Shown: positions 53,825-62,307 of the stretch, piece by piece | Numbering within the stretch: position 1 is the first letter of the stretch | Layout of the letters: each line of letters starts with the position of its first letter | Assembly (NCBI RefSeq): GCF_033343995.1 | Contig: NZ_CP137573.1 | Coordinates: 1,488,001 to 1,552,000, forward strand | From: Streptomyces sp. HUAS YS2 | GTDB lineage: Bacteria > Actinomycetota > Actinomycetes > Streptomycetales > Streptomycetaceae | Reading direction: 5' to 3' | Length of the DNA: 64,000 nucleotides | Translations under genes and position numbers: made by a program | The notes under the pieces: model-generated | What the model was told of the DNA's origin: nothing | The model's input: only the letters and a program-made list of their open reading frames with translations | The model's database searches: none

Positions 53825-54592
53825 ATGATCGAGCTCAAGACAGACATGTCCCTGCGGTCGATGCGCGAGGCGGGCCGGGTCGTCGCCAGTGCGCTGGCGG
53901 CCGTGCAGGACCAGGCCGCGCCCGGCGTGACACCGCGCGAACTGGACCGGACCGCCCGCGCCGTCCTGGCGGAGGCGGGCGCCGGTTCGCCGTTCCTGGA
54001 CTACCGCCCGAGCTGGGCGCCGGTGCCCTTCCCCGCGGTCGTCTGCGTCTCGGTGAACGACGCGATCGTGCACGGCATCCCGGACGGCCGGCCGCTCGCC
54101 GACGGCGACCTGGTGAGCGTGGACTGCGGCGCGATCCTGGACGGCTGGGTCGGCGACGCGGCGGTCAGCTTCACCGTCGGCCGGGCCCGCCCCGAGGACA
54201 GCCGGCTGATCGACACCGCCTGGGAGGCCCTGGAGGCGGGCATCGCGGCGGCCCGGGTCGGCAACCGGATCGGTGACATCGCGCACGCGATCGGCCGCGT
54301 CTGCCGCTCCGCCGGCTACGGCATCCCCGACGGCTTCGGCGGCCACGGCGTGGGGCGCACGATGCACGAGGACCCGGGCGTCCCCAACGAGGGACGCCCG
54401 GGCCGAGGTGCGCCGCTGCGGCACGGCATGGTGCTGGCGATCGAGCCGATGCTGATCGCCGGCGGCACCGACGACCACGCGACGGCCGGCGACGGCTGGA
54501 CGATCCGCACGCTCGACGGCAGCCGCGCCGCCCACACCGAGCACACGATCGCCGTCACCGACGACGGCCCCCGCATCCTGACGGCCCTGTAG
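53825..54592 (+). CDS. map: type I methionine aminopeptidase (second copy likely)
   Basis: A 255-residue metalloprotease that removes initiator methionine. The five metal ligands are in place: Asp100 (SVDCGA), Asp111 (VGDAAVSF), His174 (GFGGHGVGRTMHEDP), Glu207 (AIEPML) and Glu239 (AHTEHT). It is not next to adk or secY as the housekeeping copy usually is, so it is probably an additional copy. Its pairing with a divergent XRE regulator suggests conditional expression. A TATAGT -10 seven bases before the ATG implies a leaderless mRNA. Confidence 0.93.
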   Translation: MIELKTDMSLRSMREAGRVVASALAAVQDQAAPGVTPRELDRTARAVLAEAGAGSPFLDYRPSWAPVPFPAVVCVSVNDAIVHGIPDGRPLADGDLVSVDCGAILDGWVGDAAVSFTVGRARPEDSRLIDTAWEALEAGIAAARVGNRIGDIAHAIGRVCRSAGYGIPDGFGGHGVGRTMHEDPGVPNEGRPGRGAPLRHGMVLAIEPMLIAGGTDDHATAGDGWTIRTLDGSRAAHTEHTIAVTDDGPRILTAL

Positions 54593-54612
54593 GTCGGGCC
54601 GCGCCGTTCTCG

Positions 54613-56415
54613 TCAGCCCGCGGGACGGACCACCATCGCGGAGCCGCCGCCCCGGCGGACCGTCTCGGCGGCGGCCAGCCAGCGGCCGTCCGGGAGCCGC
54701 TGGACGCCGGTGGCCGCGCCGATCTCCGGGTTCTGCCGGAAGCCGTGGCCGCGGGCCTCCAGTTCGGTGCGCAGCGGGCTGTTCCACAGTCCCGGTTCGA
54801 GCTCCGTGGTGGCCTGGTTGCGCTGGCTGGCGCGGGGCGCCGCGATCGCGTCGACCAGCGGAAGGCCGCGGTCGACCACGCCGGTCAGGGTCTGCAGCAC
54901 GGTCGTGATGATGGTCGCGCCGCCCGGGGAGCCGAGCGCGAGCACCGGCCGCCCCGTCGCGTCGAGCACGATCGTCGGGGAGATCGAGGACCGCGGCCGC
55001 TTGCCAGGGCCGGGCAGGTTCGGGTCGTGGACGGCCGGGTTGGCCGGGGCGAAGGAGAAGTCGGTCAGCTCGTTGTTGAGCAGGAAGCCCCGCCCCGGCA
55101 CGGTGATCCCGCTGCCGCCGGTCGACTCGATCGTCAGTGTGTACGCGACGACGTTGCCCCACTTGTCGGCGGTGGTCAGGTGGGTGGTGTTCTCACCCTC
55201 GTACGTGGTGGGCGCGGCGACCCCCGTCGTCGCGCACGCCACCGGGTTCCGCGGGTCGCCGGGCGCGAGCGGGCTGGTGAGCACCGCGTCGTCGCGGATC
55301 AGGCACCCCCGGGAGTCGGCGTACCGCTGCGAGAGCAGTTCCCGTACCGGCACGTCCTCGAAGGCCGGGTCGCCGACCCAGCGGCCCCGGTCGGCGAACG
55401 CGATCCGGCTGGCCTCGATGTACCGGTGCAGGTAGTCCGCCTGCGTGGCCTTCTCCAGGTCGGTGCGCTCCAGGATGTTGAGCGCCTCGCCGACGCTGGT
55501 GCCGCCGGAGGACGCCGGGCCCATGCCGTACACGTCGAGCCCGCGGTACGACACCTTCGTGGGGCGCCGCCGCTCCGTCCCGTACCGCGCGAGGTCGCGC
55601 TCGGTCAGGTCGCCGGAGCGGACCTTGCGCGTCGCCCCGTCGCGCACCGGGGGCGTCCGCACGGTGTCGACGATGTCCCGGGCGAGCGGGCCCCGGTAGA
55701 GCGCGCCGACGCCCTCGCTGCCGAGGGTGCGGTACGTCCGGGCCAGGTCGGGGTTCTTGAACACCGAGCCGACGACGGGGAGTTGGCCGCCGGGCAGGAA
55801 CAGCTCGGAGGAGGCCGGGAAGTCCCGGAAGCGTGCCTCGTTGGCGGCGGTCTGGGACCGGAAGGTCGCGTCGACGGTGAAGCCGTCCCGGGCGAGCCGT
55901 TCGGCCGGTTCGAGCAGCCGGCCGAGCGGCTTGGTACCCCAGGCGTCGAGCGCGCTCTTCCACGTGGCGGGGGTGCCGGGCGTCCCGACGCCCCGGCCGC
56001 TGGTCATGGCCTCGTCGAAGGGGATCGGCGTGCCGTTCTCCACGAAGAGCGAGGAGTCCGCGGAGGCGGGCGCGGTCTCGCGCCCGTCGATCGTGTGCAC
56101 CTGGCGCGTCTTCGCGTCGTAGTACACGAAGAAACCGCCGCCGCCGATGCCGGCCGAGTACGGCTCGGTGACGCCGAGCGCCGCCGCGACCGCGACGGCC
56201 GCGTCCACCGCGTTGCCACCGCGGCGCAGCACCTCGATGCCGGCGGCGGACGCGTCCGCGTCCACGCTCGCGACCGCTCCGCCGTACCCGGCGGCGACGG
56301 GTTCCTTCACCGGCACCGGGGCTGCCGGGGCCGTCGGCGGCGCTGCCGCGCCCACCGACAGGACCGTGCCGGCGACGGCCAGGACCGAGACATACCGTGC
56401 TGGGGAGCGACGCAT
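54613..56415 (-). CDS. ggt: gamma-glutamyltransferase proenzyme
   Basis: A 600-residue secreted NTN-hydrolase. An N-terminal signal peptide (RYVSVLAVAGTVLSVGAAAP) precedes the large subunit (GGAVASVDADASAAGIEVLRRGGNAVDAA). Autocleavage should occur before Thr410 in GENTTHLTTADKWGN, releasing the small subunit with catalytic Thr at its N-terminus; GSPGGATI is the oxyanion segment. It cleaves gamma-glutamyl amides or transfers the glutamyl group. The map and ggt genes are convergent with 20 bp between stops. It has its own upstream region (56416-56555), shared with the plus-strand gene at 56556. Confidence 0.95.
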   Translation of the reverse strand: MRRSPARYVSVLAVAGTVLSVGAAAPPTAPAAPVPVKEPVAAGYGGAVASVDADASAAGIEVLRRGGNAVDAAVAVAAALGVTEPYSAGIGGGGFFVYYDAKTRQVHTIDGRETAPASADSSLFVENGTPIPFDEAMTSGRGVGTPGTPATWKSALDAWGTKPLGRLLEPAERLARDGFTVDATFRSQTAANEARFRDFPASSELFLPGGQLPVVGSVFKNPDLARTYRTLGSEGVGALYRGPLARDIVDTVRTPPVRDGATRKVRSGDLTERDLARYGTERRRPTKVSYRGLDVYGMGPASSGGTSVGEALNILERTDLEKATQADYLHRYIEASRIAFADRGRWVGDPAFEDVPVRELLSQRYADSRGCLIRDDAVLTSPLAPGDPRNPVACATTGVAAPTTYEGENTTHLTTADKWGNVVAYTLTIESTGGSGITVPGRGFLLNNELTDFSFAPANPAVHDPNLPGPGKRPRSSISPTIVLDATGRPVLALGSPGGATIITTVLQTLTGVVDRGLPLVDAIAAPRASQRNQATTELEPGLWNSPLRTELEARGHGFRQNPEIGAATGVQRLPDGRWLAAAETVRRGGGSAMVVRPAG

Positions 56416-56555
56416 CCGTACCTCCAGTCAACAAGCGTCCGCGCAGCGTAACTTCCCCCCACCGCCCCCGTCAGGACCGCGTCGCCCACACGTCTCGCAC
56501 CGGCTTCGCACGGGCCCTCGAACACACCTGCGCTTCCCCGCTAGCATCGCCACCC

Positions 56556-57287
56556 ATGAACGAGGACCTGCGCAACGTCGTGCTCGGCGTGCTCGCCACA
56601 GGGGTCAGCGCCACCCTGGGCTGGCTGACCCGGACCTACCTCTGGCGCCGCCGGCTCCACCGCAAGCAGGCCTTCTTCGGGCTGCCCGGGGGCTCCGAGT
56701 GCCTGCTGGTGGTGCATCGCGACGCGGGCAGCGACGGGGCGGTGCGCCGGTTCGACGTGTTCGCGCTGCTCGAACTGTCCGCGCTCATCAAGGACTGCGG
56801 GGCACACGCCCAGATCATCCAGCACGATCTGGCGCACCAGGGGTTCGGCGATCGCACCGAGTTCTGCGTGGGCGGGCCGACCGCCAACCGCCGGATGGCC
56901 GCGCATCTCACCTCACTGCTGCCGGGCGTCAAGGTGACCATCGACCGGGACCCGCAGGCGGACCGCTGCTCGTTCGTGATCGGGACCGAGCAGTACCTGA
57001 TGGATCCCGGGGCGACCGAGTACGTGATCCTCGCCCGGCTGACCGCCGGAGAGGGCGGCCGGCCGGTGTTCCTGTTCTGCGGGCAGCGGGCGATCGACAA
57101 CCAGGCGGGGACGCGCTATCTGGCCCGGCACCACGAGAAGCTGGCCCGCAAGTACGGCGCGACCGGATCCTTCGTGCTGCTCCTCAAGGTCGTCAACTCC
57201 CAGGCGTACGGCCCCGATGTGGTGGAGCTGGTCGCCGATGTCACGCGAGAGGCGCGCACGGCTCCAGTCGCAGCGGCAGCGACTTGA
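56556..57287 (+). CDS. conserved-looking membrane-anchored hypothetical protein
   Basis: No known family was recognised. The 243-residue protein starts MNEDLRNVVLGVLATGVSATLGW, a single N-terminal membrane helix followed by basic residues (WRRRLHRKQ), so it is probably anchored with the rest in the cytoplasm. The body alternates strands and helices (SECLLVVHRD; VFALLELSALIKDCG; YVILARLTAGEGGRP; FVLLLKVVNSQAYG) and looks like a folded alpha/beta domain. A TAGCAT -10-like element 8 bp before the ATG suggests a leaderless transcript. Its last 47 bp overlap the 3' end of the convergent P450 gene. Confidence 0.6.
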   Translation: MNEDLRNVVLGVLATGVSATLGWLTRTYLWRRRLHRKQAFFGLPGGSECLLVVHRDAGSDGAVRRFDVFALLELSALIKDCGAHAQIIQHDLAHQGFGDRTEFCVGGPTANRRMAAHLTSLLPGVKVTIDRDPQADRCSFVIGTEQYLMDPGATEYVILARLTAGEGGRPVFLFCGQRAIDNQAGTRYLARHHEKLARKYGATGSFVLLLKVVNSQAYGPDVVELVADVTREARTAPVAAAAT

Positions 57288-58497
57288 TCCCGTTGATGAA
57301 GTTGGAGACCAGCCGTCGGGGCGGCCCGGCGGGCACCAGTCCGGGGAGCGCCGCACGCGTCTCCTCGTAGAGGACGCGCAGTTGGAGCCGGGCGAAGTGC
57401 GCGCCGAGGCAGACGTGCGGGCCGTCACCGAAGGAGACGTGCGGATTGGCCGTGCGGCCGAGGTCGAGCCGGTACGGGTCGGGGAACGCGCGCTCGTCGT
57501 AGTTGGCGGAGGCGTGGAAGACGACGACCTTCTCGCCGGCGGCGATCGGCACGCCCGCGAGTTCGGTGGCGCGGTTCGCGGTGCGACGGAAGGACAGGAC
57601 GGGCGGGTGCCAGCGGAGCAGTTCGTCCACGGCGGTGTCCACACCGACCTCCCCCTTCCACAACTTCCGCTGCTCCGCTGGGTGTTCGGCGAGTGCGAGC
57701 AGGCCCCCGGGGGCGGCGCTGCGGACGGTGTCGTTGCCGGCGACGGTCAGAAGGAAGAAGAACATCTCCAGCTCGGCGTCCTGGAGCGGCGACCCCGCGA
57801 GCACGGTCATGATGTCGTCGCCGGGCTCGCGCCGCTTGTACGCGGCGAGTTGCTGCGCGTACGCGAACATCTCGGCCAGCATCGCCGGTGAGCGCGGGTT
57901 GACCGGTCGCCCTTCGGCGTCGAGGACCGGGGGCTCGTCGGGGTCCTGGTACGCGATGACCCGCTCGGTCCACTCCAGCAGCAGTCCGCGGTCGGCGGCG
58001 GGCACGCCGAGCAGGTCGGTGAGGTTGAGCAGCGCGTAGTCGTCGGTGACGGCGCGGACGAGGTCCACCTCGGGCCCGGCGTCGCGGGCCGCCGCGAGGA
58101 GTTCCTTGGCCCGGCTCCGCGCGGTCGCCTCGAAGCGCTCGATCCGGCCGGGCGTGAAGGCGCGGCTGACGAGCCTACGCAACCGGCCGTGACGGGGCGG
58201 GTCCTGATTGAGCATCATGCGCCGGATGAACGGCAGGTCGGCCGGGGCGGGGTCGCGGATCTGGGTGGCTCCGAGGTGCGAGGAGTACGTACCGGCGTCC
58301 TTGAGGACTCGGACGACGTCGGTGTGCCGGGTCACGGCCCAGAACCCCGGCCCGGCGGGCCAGCCGAGGACCTCGTACTCCTCCTGCCGGGCGACGGGAC
58401 TGCGGTCGCGCAGAGCGCGGAACGCGTCGTGCGGGATGCCGGCGGCGTAGATCCGCGGGTCGAAGACGTCGGGCAGGGCCTCGTTCGTGTTCTCCAC
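57241..58497 (-). CDS. cytochrome P450
   Basis: A 418-residue P450 counting from the GTG at 58497 (GGAG 9 nt upstream); ATGs at 58542-58533 are alternatives. The haem-binding segment is FGDGPHVCLGAH with Cys363, the I-helix oxygen-activation motif AGNDT is near residue 254, and the ExxR motif is ELLR. The soluble bacterial form needs ferredoxin partners, which are not encoded nearby. The substrate is unknown. The gene overlaps the convergent hypothetical gene by 47 bp. Confidence 0.93.
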   Translation of the reverse strand: MENTNEALPDVFDPRIYAAGIPHDAFRALRDRSPVARQEEYEVLGWPAGPGFWAVTRHTDVVRVLKDAGTYSSHLGATQIRDPAPADLPFIRRMMLNQDPPRHGRLRRLVSRAFTPGRIERFEATARSRAKELLAAARDAGPEVDLVRAVTDDYALLNLTDLLGVPAADRGLLLEWTERVIAYQDPDEPPVLDAEGRPVNPRSPAMLAEMFAYAQQLAAYKRREPGDDIMTVLAGSPLQDAELEMFFFLLTVAGNDTVRSAAPGGLLALAEHPAEQRKLWKGEVGVDTAVDELLRWHPPVLSFRRTANRATELAGVPIAAGEKVVVFHASANYDERAFPDPYRLDLGRTANPHVSFGDGPHVCLGAHFARLQLRVLYEETRAALPGLVPAGPPRRLVSNFINGIKSLPLRLEPCAPLA

Positions 58498-58656
58498 CGT
58501 CCCGCTCCGCCTCGGCGACAAGGGTGAAAGCATGACCATCATGACAGGTCAGCGGCGTTTTTCGTAGGACGGAACGCACAGTTCGTGAGCCTTGTCCGGG
58601 CCGCCGTCCGACTCCCAGAATCTCCCTTCGTGAATCACCCGGAGAACAGGGGGGAC

Positions 58657-59829
58657 ATGGGAGAGATCAACCACGACGCGGTGCTGCGGGCGAGGGTGCT
58701 GCTGCTGGGGTCCGGAGAGCCGAGCCTGCGCGAACAGGTCAACGCCTACCGGGTTCTGGCGGAGGTGAGCCCGAAGGCGTACCTGCCGAAGCTGGTGGAC
58801 GCGCTCGCCCTGACGAGCTACCGCAGCCGGGACCCGCAGGTCGATCTGGTGCTCGGCGCCGAGGCGGTCGAGGCCGCGCGGCGGATCGAGGCGGGGGATC
58901 CCGCCCGAGCAGAACGGCTGCGCAAGGCTCTGGAGGTCTACGAGCGGGCCCTGTTCGCCCTCGGGCGACGCGAGGAGGCCCGCACGGTCTGCGAGGAGTT
59001 GGCAGCGGCCGGCCGAAGCGGACGGCTGGCGCAGGTCCTGGCCGAGGAAGGACGGTTCCGTGAGGCCGCGGCCCTCAACGAGAAGGCGGCCAGGAACGGT
59101 ATACGGGAGCACTCGTTCTGGAACATGGTGGAGTGGGCGGCGAACCTGGAGGGCGCCGGCCTGCACGACGAGGCGCTGGGCGTCTTCGGGGAACTCCTGG
59201 ACGAGTCCCGACGCAAGGCCGCGGAGCGGAAGGAGGCTCTGGCCATCGTCACCTGGGAGCTGGTGCACCTCTCCCGGATGTGCGAGGCGGCCGGGCGCCC
59301 GGCGGACGCCGCGGAGGCGCGGCGAGAGGCCCTGACCGTGCTGGAGGAGCTGGCGACTACGGGCGAGCCGCAGAACTGGAGTTGCATCCTCGGCTGGTGG
59401 GTCACGCTGTTCGCCCTGTCCGGACGGGCCGACGAGCCGGCCGCCACTCCCGAGTCGCCGATGCCCCCGTTCGGCACCGACCTGGGCTGGTCGGGCGACA
59501 CTCGGGAGGTGTTCCTCGGCGGCGTGCCGCGGCTCGAAGCGGAGGCCGCGCGCCTGGAGGAGACGGGGCGGCTGTCCGAACTGGCGGACGTCCGGCGCAG
59601 GATCGCCGTCCGCGCGGCCGTGCGCGACGGGAGCCACCCCTACTGGTTCACGAAGCGGCTCGGGTCGCATTTCGACGACGGGGTCACCCTGGCCCGGCGA
59701 CTGACGGACGATCCCGCACGCCTGGCCCGGGCGCTGACCGACCGCGCGATGTACTTCGCCGCCGCGCGGACCTTCGAGCCCGCCCACGCCGACTTCGCCG
59801 AAGCCGTCGCCCTCCTCGATGCCCGGTAG
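58657..59829 (+). CDS. TPR-like helical repeat protein
   Basis: A 390-residue protein starting MGEINHDAVL after a GGGGGG site. It is entirely helical, with TPR-like pairs such as KALEVYERALFALGRREEARTVCEELA, RLAQVLAEEGRFREAAALNE, AGLHDEALGVFGELLDE and AAGRPADAAEARREALTVLEEL. No helix-turn-helix or enzymatic motif is seen. Such proteins mediate protein-protein contacts or peptide sensing. It is preceded by about 115 bp from the P450 start and ends before a repeat-rich promoter region. Confidence 0.75.
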   Translation: MGEINHDAVLRARVLLLGSGEPSLREQVNAYRVLAEVSPKAYLPKLVDALALTSYRSRDPQVDLVLGAEAVEAARRIEAGDPARAERLRKALEVYERALFALGRREEARTVCEELAAAGRSGRLAQVLAEEGRFREAAALNEKAARNGIREHSFWNMVEWAANLEGAGLHDEALGVFGELLDESRRKAAERKEALAIVTWELVHLSRMCEAAGRPADAAEARREALTVLEELATTGEPQNWSCILGWWVTLFALSGRADEPAATPESPMPPFGTDLGWSGDTREVFLGGVPRLEAEAARLEETGRLSELADVRRRIAVRAAVRDGSHPYWFTKRLGSHFDDGVTLARRLTDDPARLARALTDRAMYFAAARTFEPAHADFAEAVALLDAR

Positions 59830-59857
59830 CCCGCAGCACGCGGGGCAGCCCCCAAGC

Positions 59858-59912
59858 GTTACCCACACGTAACTTACCGACCAGTTACCTCGGGTAAGGA
59901 ACGGCGGTTACC
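59858..59912 (+). promoter_or_regulatory. cluster of TTAC/GTAA inverted repeats upstream of the CocE-type hydrolase
   Basis: Three palindromic units in 55 bp: GTTAC-N6-GTAAC (59858-59873), TTACC-TCG-GGTAA (59885-59897) and GGTTACC (59906-59912), plus an extra CTTACC between them. They lie 50-100 bp upstream of the ATG at 59961 and are AT-richer than the surroundings. They look like multiple sites for one regulator; GTTACC is also in the repeat at 7114-7148. Confidence 0.5.
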
Positions 59913-59960
59913 GTCGGGTCACTTTGCACCGTCCCCACCGGTGACCCAAGGAGCCGCCCC

Positions 59961-61532
59961 ATGAGCCACACCCGCCACCACCTGCGTACCGCCTCCGTCG
60001 GAGCGGTCTCGGCCGCACTGCTCGCCGGGACCGCCCTCGGTGCGGCGCCCGCCGCACAGGCGGCCGAGACCCCCGCCGTCCGCTTCGTCGACATCGCCGG
60101 CGACGGCGGCACCGTGCTCAAGGCCAACGTCGTCACCCCGGCGGGCGCCGTCGCCGGCGCCCGCTTTCCCGTGATCGTGCTGCCCACCAGCTGGGCCGTG
60201 CCCCAGATCGAGTACCTCGCCCAGGCCCAGAAGCTCGCCGACTCCGGTTATGTCGTGGTGAGTTACAACTCGCGCGGCTTCTGGCAGTCGGGCGGCGAGA
60301 TCGAGACCGCCGGACCGAAGGACGTCGCGGACGCCTCCCTGGTCATCGACTGGGCCCTGGCGCACACGCCCGCCGACCCCGCCAAGGTCGGCATGGCCGG
60401 CGTCTCGTACGGGGCGGGGATCAGCCTGCTCACGGCCGCGCACGACAAGCGGGTCAGGGCCGTCGCCGCGCTCAGCGGTTGGGCCGACCTCATCGACTCC
60501 ATCTACAGCGGCCGCACCCAGCACCTCCAGGCCGCCGCGCTGCTCGGCGGCGCCGGCTACCTCACCGGGCGGCCCGGCCCCGAACTCCAGCAGACCCTGA
60601 AGGACTTCCTCTCGTCCAACCTCGACAAGGAGGACGAGATGATCGCCTGGGGGCGCAAGCGCTCCGCCGCCACGTACCTCGACGCGATCAACGCCAACCG
60701 CCCCGCGATCATGCTCGGCAACGCCTGGGGCGACACCATCTTCCCGCCCAACCAGTTCGCGAGCTTCTACGAGAAGCTGGCCGGCCCGAAGCGCCTGGAG
60801 TTCCGCCCCGGCGACCACGCCACCGCCGAGGCCACCGGACTGCTCGGGCTGCCCAACGACACCTGGACCAACGCCCACCGCTGGTTCGACCGCCACCTCA
60901 AGGGCGCCGACAACGGCATCGACCGCGAGCAGCCCGTGCAGCTCAAGCCGCGTTCCGACGCCGGGTACGAGGGCTACCCGGACTGGAAGAGCGTCCACGC
61001 CAACCAGCGGAAGTTCGCCCTCGGGGACTCCGAGCACGTGTGGGCGAACGTCGACTCGGGCGCCAACGGCGGCATCGTGATGCTCTCCAACCTTCTCGAC
61101 CAGTTCTTCCAGGCCCCGCCGGTCGCCTCGATCCCGCTCCTCCCCCGCTCCTTCGCGGCGGTGTGGCAGTCGGAGCGGTCCGACAGCCCGCAGCGGGTGC
61201 GCGGCACCGCGCGGCTGCACACCACGGTCACCCCGACCAAGGAGAGCGGCACCTTCGTGGCGTACCTGTACGACGTGGGCCCGCTGGGCGTCGGCAAGCT
61301 CGTGACGCACGCCCCGTACACCTTCCACGGGAAGACGCCGGGGGCGCCGTTCGGCGTCGATCTCGATCTGTTCTCCACGGCGTACGACGTACCGGCCGGG
61401 CACCGGCTCGCGCTGGTCGTCGACACCGTCGACCCGCTCTACATCGAACACAACCCGACCGGCGCGCAGCTGACCTTCTCCTCCCCGCGGTCCGACCCCT
61501 CGTACGTGTCGGTCCCGCTGCGGGCGGAGTGA
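59961..61532 (+). CDS. secreted CocE/NonD (S15-like) hydrolase
   Basis: A 523-residue exported protein. The signal peptide (HLRTASVGAVSAALLAGTALG, AQA cleavage) precedes an alpha/beta hydrolase with nucleophile elbow GVSYG (Ser149), GNAWGDTIFPP with a likely catalytic Asp, and PGDHA with a likely catalytic His. The C-terminal jelly-roll (TTVTPTKESGTFVAYLYDV, GHRLALVVDTVD) matches X-Pro dipeptidyl peptidase/CocE C-terminal domains. It may cleave peptides or acyl esters outside the cell. The start is well supported by the signal peptide and an AAGGAG site. Confidence 0.88.
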   Translation: MSHTRHHLRTASVGAVSAALLAGTALGAAPAAQAAETPAVRFVDIAGDGGTVLKANVVTPAGAVAGARFPVIVLPTSWAVPQIEYLAQAQKLADSGYVVVSYNSRGFWQSGGEIETAGPKDVADASLVIDWALAHTPADPAKVGMAGVSYGAGISLLTAAHDKRVRAVAALSGWADLIDSIYSGRTQHLQAAALLGGAGYLTGRPGPELQQTLKDFLSSNLDKEDEMIAWGRKRSAATYLDAINANRPAIMLGNAWGDTIFPPNQFASFYEKLAGPKRLEFRPGDHATAEATGLLGLPNDTWTNAHRWFDRHLKGADNGIDREQPVQLKPRSDAGYEGYPDWKSVHANQRKFALGDSEHVWANVDSGANGGIVMLSNLLDQFFQAPPVASIPLLPRSFAAVWQSERSDSPQRVRGTARLHTTVTPTKESGTFVAYLYDVGPLGVGKLVTHAPYTFHGKTPGAPFGVDLDLFSTAYDVPAGHRLALVVDTVDPLYIEHNPTGAQLTFSSPRSDPSYVSVPLRAE

Positions 61533-61684
61533 TCACCGGCTGCCGCCGGACGGGCCGGCGCCATGACAGGATGAACGACTGGAAGACCACGCCCACTTCG
61601 GCCCGCAGCCGGGCCGGCGCCTCCCCCTCCTGCGGCAGCGGCCGCCCGTATCCAAGGCGATGTCGACTCAGCGCAAACTATCCG

Positions 61685-61750
61685 CCGCAAAAGGGGACTT
61701 CAGGGGCGACACGCATAAAGGCGGCATAAGCCGTATTTACCGCAAAAGGG
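61685..61750. repeat. low-GC intergenic segment with direct repeats
   Basis: CCGCAAAAGGG occurs twice (61685-61695 and 61740-61750, 55 bp apart), with the hairpin CGGC-ATAA-GCCG (61722-61733) between them. The segment has many A/T runs (CATAAAGG, GTATTTACC), unlike the rest of the window. It lies between the convergent CocE and DUF6278 genes, so it is not a promoter for either. The remaining part of 61533-61776 shows no gene. Confidence 0.45.
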
Positions 61751-61776
61751 TGCCCGGCGGCGCGGAGGGCACGGGG

Positions 61777-62217
61777 TCAGCTCTCCGCCGCCTCCGCGTA
61801 CACCTGCGACAACTCGGGCGAGCCGCTCATCGCCCAGTCGAGACCCGCCTCCACGACATTGACCTCCCGGCCCGAGGGGAGCCGCACCACCGGCTGGCCG
61901 CCCGGCCATACGCCCCACGCCGCCCCCGGCACCGTCCGCACGATGACCGTGCCCAGGTACAGGCCCGCGTCGTTGCCGATCCAGGGAAGCTCCTCCGGAT
62001 CGTCCCGCCAGCGCGGCGGGAGCTGGTCGATCAGCTCCAGCGAGCGCGGCGAGTCGTCGAGTTCCACTCCGGCCTGCGCGACCCTGGCCCGCAGGAGCTC
62101 ACACTCCGCGAGCAGCTCCGCCACCCCCTCGGGATTGCGGTCGAAGGCGGCGGCGAGCGAGTCCTCCCGCTCCCCTCCGTGCCGTTTGCGCCACGCGTCC
62201 AGGAATGGGATGTTCAT
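61777..62217 (-). CDS. DUF6278-like hypothetical protein
   Basis: A 146-residue soluble protein starting MNIPFLDAWRKRHGG, with a helical N-terminal half (EGVAELLAECELLRARVAQAGVELDD) and a beta-rich C-terminal half (GLYLGTVIVRTVPGAAWGVWPGG, VRLPSGREVNVV). It resembles a family of small Streptomyces proteins labelled DUF6278, from memory. No function is known. The start at 62217 fits the family; an ATG at 62253 is possible. It is 90 bp downstream of the exonuclease III gene on the same strand. Confidence 0.7.
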   Translation of the reverse strand: MNIPFLDAWRKRHGGEREDSLAAAFDRNPEGVAELLAECELLRARVAQAGVELDDSPRSLELIDQLPPRWRDDPEELPWIGNDAGLYLGTVIVRTVPGAAWGVWPGGQPVVRLPSGREVNVVEAGLDWAMSGSPELSQVYAEAAES

Positions 62218-62307
62218 CAGCCAAGCGTCCCACTCCGGCGCCCGGCACACCACAGGGCGCGCGGGCCCCGGCAGCCGGCACGGCCCGGGGCACGGCGTCG
62301 GAGCTGC

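Noticed and set aside
53540..55162. Minus-strand frame of 540 codons ending in the XRE protein
   Set aside because: Only the last 83 codons look like a protein; the rest is antisense to map and part of ggt.
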